Assembly: GCF_013249065.1 (NCBI RefSeq)
Contig: NZ_JABRWQ010000001.1
Location: 806,001 to 870,000 of the forward strand
DNA: 64,000 nt
Origin: Winogradskyella litoriviva
GTDB lineage: Bacteria; Bacteroidota; Bacteroidia; Flavobacteriales; Flavobacteriaceae
Direction: 5' to 3'
In this document: positions 1-6,417 of the stretch, piece after piece
Numbering within the stretch: the stretch's first letter is position 1
Layout: every line of letters starts with the position of its first letter
The notes under the pieces: model-generated
Databases searched by the model: none
What the model saw: only the letters and a program-made list of their open reading frames with translations
Told to the model about the DNA's origin: nothing
Position numbers and translations under genes: made by a program

Positions 1-87
1 CCATTCAGTGCAGCCTATTCTATTGATGAAAATCACTGGAATGGAAATGTAAGTTTACAGTTAAAGTTGAAGGATATTAAAGCATAA
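1..87 (+). CDS. recJ: RecJ single-strand DNA exonuclease, C-terminal end (partial)
   Basis: Only the last 28 codons are inside the window; the reading frame is open from the first base to TAA. The tail contains HWNGNVSLQLKLKDIK, which resembles the C-terminus of RecJ (5'-3' single-strand DNA exonuclease used in recombination and repair) in Flavobacteria, where the last strand ends in a similar LQL-KDIK pattern. The following MFS gene starts four bases after this stop, so the two are probably co-transcribed. Identification rests on a short tail and is from memory of the family. Confidence 0.65.
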   Translation, partial: PFSAAYSIDENHWNGNVSLQLKLKDIKA

Positions 88-91
88 ATAA

Positions 92-1360
92 GTGGTAAAA
101 AACGATCCATACGCAGCATTAAGAATCAAAGAATTCAACATTTTTTTATTAGTAAGATTTGCCTTAGTTTTTGGTTGGTCAATGCAGTTTGTTGTGATTG
201 AATGGCAAGTGTATGCCATGACTAACGATAAATTGAGTCTTGCTATAATAGGTTTATGTGAGTTTTTACCAGCTTTTTTTCTCGCACCATTTGCAGGACA
301 TATTGCTGACAAAAAGGAAAAACGAAATCTTTTTGCGCTATGTATTGCGTTGTTTTCATTAATAAGTTTTGGATTATTTTGGTTGACGTCAAATCAAATT
401 GAAGCCTCATGGACAACTAAAACTATTTTATTCAGCATCTATAGTTTGGTGTTTTTTGGTGGTGTTTTAAGAGCGTTTTTTGGTCCAACCATCTTTTCAT
501 TAATCGGATTACTAGTTCCTAAGAAAATTTATCCCAATGCAGCAACATGGAGCAGTAGTACTTGGAAAGGTGCAAGTGTGTTTGGAGCATTATTAGGTGG
601 ATTTTTAATTGCGTGGATTGGTGTACATTATACGCTTGGTATTATATTCTCTTTGGTAATGTTATCTTTAGTATTAGTGTTTGGTATTACTAAAAAACCT
701 ATTCTAAACCAAGGAAATACTGAAACCGTAAAAGAGAGCCTTAAAGCAGGACTCAACTTTGTTTTTAATGATAAAGTGGTTTTAGGAGCGCTAACCTTAG
801 ATATGATTGCTGTATTGTTTGGTGGTGCTGTTGCCATTTTTACCGTTTTTGCAAAGGATATTTTAGATGCAGGACCAAAAGGTTTGGGTATTTTACATGC
901 TGCATTATCATCAGGAAGTATTTTAACCATGTTGGCTACAACATACATTCCAATAGCAAAAAGCACAGGAAAAAAACTACTGATTTCAATTTTTGGTTTT
1001 GGTCTTTGTATGATAGTTTTTGGGGCTTCAAAATTTATGTGGCTTAGTGTTTCGGCCTTGTTCCTTGCTGGTGTTTTTGATGGGATTTCTATGGTTGTAC
1101 GTCAAACCATACTGCAACTCAAAACGCCAGACCATATGAGAGGACGTGTTGGTGCTGTTAATTCTATGTTTGTTGGGTCTTCTAACGAACTTGGTGCTGT
1201 AGAAAGTGGAGTAGCAGCTAGAATTTTTGGAGCACCATTAGCAGTAGTACTTGGTGGTACTGTAACGCTTATCGTTGTTTCCGTAATAGGAATAAAGAAT
1301 AAACCGTTAAGAACACTAGATTTACAACAAGATATTGAAGAGCACGAAAAAGAAAGTTAA
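92..1360 (+). CDS. MFS transporter (EntS/MFS_3-like)
   Basis: A 422-residue polytopic inner-membrane protein with about 12 hydrophobic segments. The loop between helices 2 and 3 carries the MFS motif A, GHIADKKEKR (residues 69-78), and a related PDHMRGRVGAV loop lies near residue 345, as in the MFS_3 group (EntS-like exporters). The substrate cannot be read from sequence; export of a small molecule by proton antiport is the usual role. The start is GTG, four bases after the recJ stop, with no better in-frame ATG nearby, so it probably depends on transcription from recJ. No defect is seen. Confidence 0.85.
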   Translation: MVKNDPYAALRIKEFNIFLLVRFALVFGWSMQFVVIEWQVYAMTNDKLSLAIIGLCEFLPAFFLAPFAGHIADKKEKRNLFALCIALFSLISFGLFWLTSNQIEASWTTKTILFSIYSLVFFGGVLRAFFGPTIFSLIGLLVPKKIYPNAATWSSSTWKGASVFGALLGGFLIAWIGVHYTLGIIFSLVMLSLVLVFGITKKPILNQGNTETVKESLKAGLNFVFNDKVVLGALTLDMIAVLFGGAVAIFTVFAKDILDAGPKGLGILHAALSSGSILTMLATTYIPIAKSTGKKLLISIFGFGLCMIVFGASKFMWLSVSALFLAGVFDGISMVVRQTILQLKTPDHMRGRVGAVNSMFVGSSNELGAVESGVAARIFGAPLAVVLGGTVTLIVVSVIGIKNKPLRTLDLQQDIEEHEKES

Positions 1361-1375
1361 TTTATAAAAAATCAC

Positions 1376-1383
1376 TATCTTTA
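1376..1383 (+). promoter_or_regulatory. Possible -7 promoter element for the toxin-antitoxin-like pair
   Basis: TATCTTTA differs by one base from the Bacteroidota -7 consensus TAnnTTTG and lies 20 bases before the ATG of the first gene of the pair. No clear -33 TTTG is seen, so this is a weak call. Confidence 0.35.
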
Positions 1384-1403
1384 ATTAATTAACATCTCAG
1401 ATA

Positions 1404-1601
1404 ATGACACTAGTTGCAAAGAAAAAGGCTCTAATTCAATGGATTTCATCAGTTAAAGATCCAGATATTATTAATCAGATTTTTGAGTATAAAGCGATTA
1501 AAAACCAAAGTTTTAAAGAAGAGCTAAAAGATGCGATATCTTCTCAACAATTAAAAGAAGAAACAACAGCATATATAAAGTCTTTAGATTGGAAAAAGTA
1601 A
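1404..1601 (+). CDS. Small antitoxin-like protein
   Basis: A 65-residue, charged, mostly helical protein beginning MTLVAKKKALIQWISSVKDP. It is followed, with a 13-base overlap, by a small protein that looks like a RelE/ParE-fold toxin. This size, order (antitoxin first) and coupling are those of type II toxin-antitoxin modules, and Bacteroidota antitoxins often have this short helical form with a C-terminal toxin-binding tail. No DNA-binding motif can be assigned with confidence. The function is inferred mainly from context. Confidence 0.5.
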   Translation: MTLVAKKKALIQWISSVKDPDIINQIFEYKAIKNQSFKEELKDAISSQQLKEETTAYIKSLDWKK

Positions 1602-1915
1602 CCGTTTACTATAGACCTCAGGTAACAACATATATTAATGAATTGGTCTATTCTCTTTATAAACGTGATTACTTCGGTTTTATGGAAGATGCTATCATCT
1701 ACAAAGATAAATTGATAGATTTTATTGAAAACAATATTTCTAATTTTCCATATAAGAATACACCTTTAGCATTAGCGCATTTTGGAAGTAATTATATATT
1801 CTACAATAGTACGAAGAGAACAACCTGGTACATTTTCTTTGAAAGAAGTGATAGTGACTTTCTTGTAACTTATATTTCCAATAATCATCACCCTATCTCA
1901 GAGTTTCTAAAATAG
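1589..1915 (+). CDS. RelE/ParE-like toxin candidate
   Basis: A 108-residue protein with an N-terminal helical region (YINELVYSLYKRDYFGFMEDA) and a C-terminal stretch TTWYIFFERSDSDFLVTYI that looks like the paired beta strands of the RelE/ParE toxin fold. The only plausible start is TTG inside the 3' end of the preceding antitoxin-like gene, because the next in-frame ATG (Met 32) would remove the first helix. The 13-base overlap implies translational coupling. Such toxins cleave ribosome-bound mRNA or poison gyrase; which applies here cannot be read. It ends six bases from the convergent lpxH gene. Confidence 0.5.
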   Translation: MEKVTVYYRPQVTTYINELVYSLYKRDYFGFMEDAIIYKDKLIDFIENNISNFPYKNTPLALAHFGSNYIFYNSTKRTTWYIFFERSDSDFLVTYISNNHHPISEFLK

Positions 1916-1921
1916 ATAGTT

Positions 1922-2695
1922 TTATTTATATTTCTTCAACTCAAAAGAATTTCCATCAAAAACACCATAGGTGTAATACTGAATCCAATCGCCAAGATTG
2001 ATGTATTTAGACGTTTCGTTAAGTTGAATTTCAAGCGGTAAATGTCTATGACCAAAAATGAAGAAATCTCTATGTTTGTCTTCAAGTTTACGTTTGGCAT
2101 AAATGGCTAACCATTCGTTTTCTTCACCTAAAAATTTAGCGTCGTCGTCACCAGAAATTAGTTTGTTCTTAACAGACATATATTGCCCAATTCTTATACC
2201 AATATCCGGATGCATCCATTTAAATAACCACTTAAAAAAAGGATTGGTAAACACTTTTTTCATACGCTTATAACCTTTATCCTTTGGTCCTAAGCCATCA
2301 CCATGTCCAATAAAAAAGGATGTATCGTTAACAGTAAATTCTTGTGATTTATGATAAACAGGGATTCCCAATTCTGTTTTAAAGTAATCTTTCATCCATA
2401 AATCATGATTTCCAACAAAGAAGTAAATCGGGATTCCCGAATCTGCAATCTCTGCTAATTTCCCTAAAGTTCTGGTAAATCCTTTAGGAACTACGGTTTT
2501 GTACTCAAACCAAAAATCGAATAAATCACCTAATAAAAAAATAGCGGCAGCATCTTCTTTTATTTCATCTAACCAAGCTACAAATTTTTTTTCGCGAGGC
2601 TTTGAAGCTTCAGGTGTTGGTGCTCCTAAATGATTATCTGAGGAGAAGTAAATTTTCTTTCCTTCAGCAAGTGTTATGTGATTAAGTTTATTCAT
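1922..2695 (-). CDS. lpxH: UDP-2,3-diacylglucosamine diphosphatase (LpxH)
   Basis: A 257-residue calcineurin-like metallophosphoesterase. The metal-binding motifs appear in order: D20-N-H22, GDLFDFW (56-62), GNHD (95-98), GHGD (130-133) and GHRH (215-218). The family hydrolyses UDP-2,3-diacylglucosamine to lipid X in lipid A synthesis, on the cytoplasmic face of the inner membrane. Bacteroidota LpxH proteins of this length are common. The ATG chosen overlaps the end of queD by eight bases (ATGAATAA); an upstream in-frame start eight codons earlier would lie wholly within queD and adds nothing conserved. It is probably translated together with queD. Confidence 0.85.
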   Translation of the reverse strand: MNKLNHITLAEGKKIYFSSDNHLGAPTPEASKPREKKFVAWLDEIKEDAAAIFLLGDLFDFWFEYKTVVPKGFTRTLGKLAEIADSGIPIYFFVGNHDLWMKDYFKTELGIPVYHKSQEFTVNDTSFFIGHGDGLGPKDKGYKRMKKVFTNPFFKWLFKWMHPDIGIRIGQYMSVKNKLISGDDDAKFLGEENEWLAIYAKRKLEDKHRDFFIFGHRHLPLEIQLNETSKYINLGDWIQYYTYGVFDGNSFELKKYK

Positions 2696-3140
2696 TATCC
2701 GAAGCGTACCATTCAGCAAAAGAAGATGTTGTTTCTGAAAGCTTCAATGAATGTAATTTTATAGTTTCTGGTAGGCGTTTTTTAATTTTTTCAGCAAAAT
2801 CAATAACCATCATTTCACTTGTAGGTTGGTAATCTACAAGTAAAACATTGTGCCCTCTATCTTGTAATTCTTTAGCGAGTTCTACATGAGGTGTGTTTTT
2901 ATTAAACACAGTAGCATGATCAAAAACATCTACAATTTCTTCCTTTACAATCTTTTTTAAATCTCCAAAATCTATGACCATGCCATATTTTACGTTAGTT
3001 GTGTCTGAAATTGGAACACCTATTACTGTTACAAAGAGTCTATAACTATGTCCATGTACGTTTTTGCATTTTCCGTCATAGCCATAAAGCGCGTGGCCTG
3101 TTTCAAAAGAGAATTGTTTTGTTATACGTATGTTGCTCAT
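2688..3140 (-). CDS. queD: 6-carboxytetrahydropterin synthase / 6-pyruvoyl-tetrahydropterin synthase family
   Basis: A 150-residue tunnelling-fold enzyme. Zinc ligands His16, His29 and His31 and the catalytic Cys25 are visible in the segments FETGHALYG and CKNVHGHSY, and a PTSE pterin-anchoring motif lies near residue 106. QueD converts dihydroneopterin triphosphate to 6-carboxytetrahydropterin in queuosine synthesis; the same fold includes eukaryotic PTPS, but in this bacterium the queuosine role is the more likely one. It is the first gene of a two-gene unit with lpxH and has a consensus -7 element 18 bases before its ATG. Confidence 0.85.
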   Translation of the reverse strand: MSNIRITKQFSFETGHALYGYDGKCKNVHGHSYRLFVTVIGVPISDTTNVKYGMVIDFGDLKKIVKEEIVDVFDHATVFNKNTPHVELAKELQDRGHNVLLVDYQPTSEMMVIDFAEKIKKRLPETIKLHSLKLSETTSSFAEWYASDNE

Positions 3141-3158
3141 GCGAATCTATTTGAGATG

Positions 3159-3166
3159 CAAAGATA
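3159..3166 (-). promoter_or_regulatory. -7 promoter element of queD-lpxH
   Basis: On the minus strand the sequence reads TATCTTTG, a perfect match to TAnnTTTG, 18 bases upstream of the queD ATG. No convincing -33 TTTG at the usual distance. Confidence 0.55.
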
Positions 3167-3346
3167 TTATAAATGTGAAACGAATCTGGTTTTAGGCTAC
3201 ATTTGAGTACTTTATTTATTATATAAATTTGATGCTTGGCTAAGATTTACGTAAATAGCTTATTTGAAGCAGTTCCGTAGGTTTAAGAAATGTTTTACAA
3301 ATCTAATGTTTTCGATATTTTTATTAAAAAGCTAAAAATACTCTTA

Positions 3347-3526
3347 TTAAATATCTTCTTTATATCTGTTTTTATTATATCTGTAAATTAAATAGGCAAG
3401 TGCAACCAAAATTACAAAAGGTAAAAGTGAACCAATAAATACACCAATTCCATAATAATCGTCAGGTGCATTTTTTAATTTTTCTTCTATTTTTACGTCT
3501 TGTAGTATAGTTATAAATAAGTTCAT
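3347..3526 (-). CDS. Small single-span membrane protein (59 residues)
   Basis: An intact reading frame of 59 codons from ATG to TAA. The protein has a polar N-terminal third, a motif NAPDDYYGIG near residue 20, one strongly hydrophobic segment (about residues 27-48) and a basic tail RYNKNRYKED, so the C-terminus should face the cytoplasm. It begins 27 bases after the MATE exporter stop in the same direction and may share its transcript. Similar short membrane proteins occur in Flavobacteria without a known function. It fills most of an otherwise empty 413-base gap. Confidence 0.6.
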   Translation of the reverse strand: MNLFITILQDVKIEEKLKNAPDDYYGIGVFIGSLLPFVILVALAYLIYRYNKNRYKEDI

Positions 3527-3553
3527 TTAAGAAAATAAATTAGGAAACCAAAT

Positions 3554-4888
3554 TTAAGGTTTTTGAGCAAGAGGAATAAAGATTTTTCTAAATTTTATAA
3601 TTAATGGTAATCCTCTCGCTATCATCCAAAAGGTAAATGCAGTAAAAATGCCATATAATTTATAGTCTTTAATATCGGTCCAAAAAATAACAGGAATAAA
3701 AATAACAAGTGTAGAAAATAACAATACATTTCTAAGATATTTCATTTTACCGAGTCCTTTAAAAACACCATCGAAAATAAAGGCTAGAGCACATAAAGGT
3801 TGCATGGCTAAGACTATCCAAAATACGTTGTAAAACTCTGTTAAAACGTTTTCATCGTTACTAAATAAATTTCCAATTGAATAGTAAAAAATGCTTCCAA
3901 CTAACCCAATTATAATACCTATAAAAACACCGTACTTAATCAGTTTATTACTTAATTTTACGAGGCTTTTATAATCTTTAGCTCCAAATAATTTTCCGGA
4001 TAAAATATTTCCAGCACTTGCGTAACCATCAATAAGAAAAGCACCTAAAAACCACAAATTAATAGCAATAGTATAAGCCGCAATATAATTTTCACCATAT
4101 TTAGTAGCAAAGCTAGTTCCAAAATATAATGCAATATTTAATGCAATGGTTCTAATAAATAGATTAAGAATCATTAACGCAAAACGTTTCATTTCTGGAT
4201 TAAAAGGCAACTTCACCAAAAGTGGAATATCTGTTTTTTTTAGTAAATAATAAGCCGAAAGCGCAGCCATTATAATTTGAGCTATAACGCTTGCATAGGC
4301 AGCACCTTTTATATGCATAGCAGGAATATAATTTTCAATTCCATACACAAAAATGACATCTAAAATAATATTAGCCATAGCACCAGAAATAGCTATTACC
4401 ATTGGGAAATATGTATTTTGAAGACCTCTAAATGTACCAAAAACAGCAATAGTAAATAGGGTAAACGGAAAACCAAAAACTCGGATATGATAATAATCTA
4501 CGCTATAATTTAGAATACTATCAGAAGCATTATAAAGTTTAAAAATCTGAGGTGCTAATGGATAAGTAACAGCAATTATAATAATACTTAATGTAGTAAT
4601 TACAAAAATTGCTTGAGCGGGTAGATTTTTAACAGCTTCAATATTTCCGGCTCCTAAGTATTGAGAAACAATAGACGAAATAGCACTTCTGGTTTGGCCT
4701 AAAACCCATATTAGCATTGATAAAAATGTAGTAACAATCCCAACCGCAGCTAATGACGTTGTTGCATTTTGTTCCATATTGCCAATAATTGCAGCATCAG
4801 TTAATGATAATATAGGCTCAGATATACCAGAAATTAATGCTGGTATAGCTAATTTGTTTATTTGATTTAATGTTATTGCGTTTTTCAC
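3554..4888 (-). CDS. MATE family efflux transporter (DinF/NorM-like)
   Basis: About 444 residues with 12 predicted membrane helices in two related halves; the opening KLAIPALISGISEPILSL and the loop ending in FGFPF match MATE transporters, which use ion gradients to export cationic drugs or metabolites. The best start is GTG, whose bases form a GTGA overlap with the TGA of the preceding acetyltransferase gene; a TTG six codons further upstream is possible but less typical. The tight overlap suggests a two-gene operon. The exported substrate is unknown; an acetyltransferase neighbour could modify the same compound, but that is a guess. Confidence 0.88.
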   Translation of the reverse strand: MKNAITLNQINKLAIPALISGISEPILSLTDAAIIGNMEQNATTSLAAVGIVTTFLSMLIWVLGQTRSAISSIVSQYLGAGNIEAVKNLPAQAIFVITTLSIIIIAVTYPLAPQIFKLYNASDSILNYSVDYYHIRVFGFPFTLFTIAVFGTFRGLQNTYFPMVIAISGAMANIILDVIFVYGIENYIPAMHIKGAAYASVIAQIIMAALSAYYLLKKTDIPLLVKLPFNPEMKRFALMILNLFIRTIALNIALYFGTSFATKYGENYIAAYTIAINLWFLGAFLIDGYASAGNILSGKLFGAKDYKSLVKLSNKLIKYGVFIGIIIGLVGSIFYYSIGNLFSNDENVLTEFYNVFWIVLAMQPLCALAFIFDGVFKGLGKMKYLRNVLLFSTLVIFIPVIFWTDIKDYKLYGIFTAFTFWMIARGLPLIIKFRKIFIPLAQKP

Positions 4889-5385
4889 AGAATCAATTCG
4901 TAACAATGAAAAGGAAAATTACTTTGTTTTGGGAAGTAAATATCTTCTAATTTTTTATAACCGCGAAGTTCGTAAAACTTTTGGTTACTTTTGTTCTGCG
5001 AAAATGTGTCTAAGCGAATTGAACTATAGTTATTTTCTATGGCAAGTTGTTCTGCGAAGGTCATTAATTGTTGAGCATAACCTTTGCCTTGTAAATTAGG
5101 ATGAATGGCTAATCTATGTATATAAATGTTATTTTTATTTGGTGTTAACCATTTAACTGGCACATATTCTTCATCTATAAAAGTAGAAATAACAATACAA
5201 CCAATAATCTTGTAATTTACTTCAAGTACATAAAGTTCTTGTCGGTCTAAGTCGTTTATAAAAACAGACTGACTTGGGTAATGTTCATTCCATTGAAAAA
5301 TACCTTCGCCTATCATAGATTTAGCACAAGCCTTAGTGATATTTATTAAGGATTTAATATCTGTTTTTTCTGCTTTTCTAATCAT
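4885..5385 (-). CDS. GNAT family N-acetyltransferase
   Basis: A 166-residue single-domain GNAT protein. The acetyl-CoA pyrophosphate-binding loop is seen as HPNLQGKGYAQQLM (residues 95-108, core Q-G-K-G-Y-A), following the beta-4 strand IYIHRLAI. The C-terminal part, SIRLDTFSQNKSNQKFYELRGYKKL, is the usual beta-5/alpha-4 region with N-x-x-x-x-F-Y. It transfers an acetyl group to an amine; the acceptor is not predictable. It overlaps the MATE gene start by four bases. Confidence 0.85.
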   Translation of the reverse strand: MIRKAEKTDIKSLINITKACAKSMIGEGIFQWNEHYPSQSVFINDLDRQELYVLEVNYKIIGCIVISTFIDEEYVPVKWLTPNKNNIYIHRLAIHPNLQGKGYAQQLMTFAEQLAIENNYSSIRLDTFSQNKSNQKFYELRGYKKLEDIYFPKQSNFPFHCYELIL

Positions 5386-5468
5386 TAATAATGTTTACAT
5401 TTGTTTCAATTGTACAAAAAGTTTCTTTCAATAGGTCTAAAATACTCGGTTATATTGAATTAATATTT

Positions 5469-5542
5469 GGGGATGTAGCTCAGTTGGCTAGAGCGCTTGA
5501 CTGGCAGTCAAGAGGTCGTCGGTTCGAGCCCGATCTTCTCCA
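5469..5542 (+). tRNA. tRNA-Ala (anticodon GGC)
   Basis: A complete cloverleaf of 74 bases. The acceptor stem begins GGGGATG and pairs with CTTCTCC, giving a G3:U70 wobble, the identity element of alanine tRNA, and one U:U mismatch at position 6:67. The D arm is GCTC...GAGC, the anticodon stem CTTGA/TCAAG encloses loop CTGGCAG with anticodon GGC, and the T arm has GTTCGAGC. CCA is not encoded. The gene stands alone between genes on the opposite strand. Confidence 0.95.
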
Positions 5543-5577
5543 CAAAAAGAATTTATTTAAAGTACAGTTTTGATTTG

Positions 5578-6417
5578 CTATTCTAGAAAACGAACGGAAC
5601 TTTTAACAACTAAATTTAATTCTTGGGAAAGCTCATGTTTATCCCAAGGATGTTTGGTATTAAAAACATGGTCTGTGTTCTCAATAATTTTAACTTCACT
5701 TTTAGAATTCCATTGATGTAAGGCTTCTGCTTCAGTTATTTTTACAGAAGTATCCTTAGAACCGTGAATTATTAAATGCGGAATTTTTAAACCTTTTTCG
5801 GCTGATTCTATATGAAGGTGGTCTTCGTTGGCTTTAAAATCTTCAAAAAATTGAAAATAGTGAGGCATTTGTTGTTTTGTTCTTCCGTTTAAAACGAATT
5901 TAACACCATCATCTTTCCATTTTTTGATTTCTGCATCTGAACCAAATCTAGAACCAAAATCGCTTACACTAGCTAAAGTAATGAGCTTAGTAATACGGTT
6001 ATCTTCTGAAGCTTTTATAATAGCGATTCCGCCTCCACGACTATGACCAATTAGGTTTATAATATTGGTATTAATTTTAGAATTGGTTAAAAAATGATTT
6101 TGACACCAAGAGATTACAGCATCTAAATCGTCTAGTTCTTTAGTGTAATTATTATTTCCAAAAGCTTCCAAATCTGGGAAATCAATTGGATTTTTCAATG
6201 TGCCTCCATTATGCGAAAAATTGAATTTTATAAAACAAAATCCTGCTTTTGCAAAAGTCTCTGCCATAAGATTCCAACTTCCCCAATCTTTAAACCCTTT
6301 ATAGCCATGACAAAAAATAATAATAGGTTGGTTGTTTTTTTCTTCAGAGTAAAACGCGTCAATTAAAATGGGTTTTTTATCTTTTCTTTTGAGAGTAATA
6401 TTTTTATTAATTGTCAT
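5578..6417 (-). CDS. Alpha/beta hydrolase (dienelactone hydrolase-like)
   Basis: A 279-residue cytosolic hydrolase without a signal peptide. The nucleophile elbow is GHSRGG (residues 124-129, Ser126), the oxyanion region is FCHGYKGF (35-42), and the likely acid and histidine are in HGSKDTSVK (about 218-226) and NTDHVFN (about 248-254). The substrate is unknown. Its ATG overlaps the stop of the upstream AddB-like gene (ATGA), so it is translationally coupled to a DNA repair nuclease, though no functional link is evident. Confidence 0.85.
   Translation of the reverse strand: MTINKNITLKRKDKKPILIDAFYSEEKNNQPIIIFCHGYKGFKDWGSWNLMAETFAKAGFCFIKFNFSHNGGTLKNPIDFPDLEAFGNNNYTKELDDLDAVISWCQNHFLTNSKINTNIINLIGHSRGGGIAIIKASEDNRITKLITLASVSDFGSRFGSDAEIKKWKDDGVKFVLNGRTKQQMPHYFQFFEDFKANEDHLHIESAEKGLKIPHLIIHGSKDTSVKITEAEALHQWNSKSEVKIIENTDHVFNTKHPWDKHELSQELNLVVKSSVRFLE

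Noticed and set aside
5391..5573. A 60-codon frame across the tRNA-Ala gene
   Set aside because: Most of it is the tRNA cloverleaf itself; the encoded protein has no other support.
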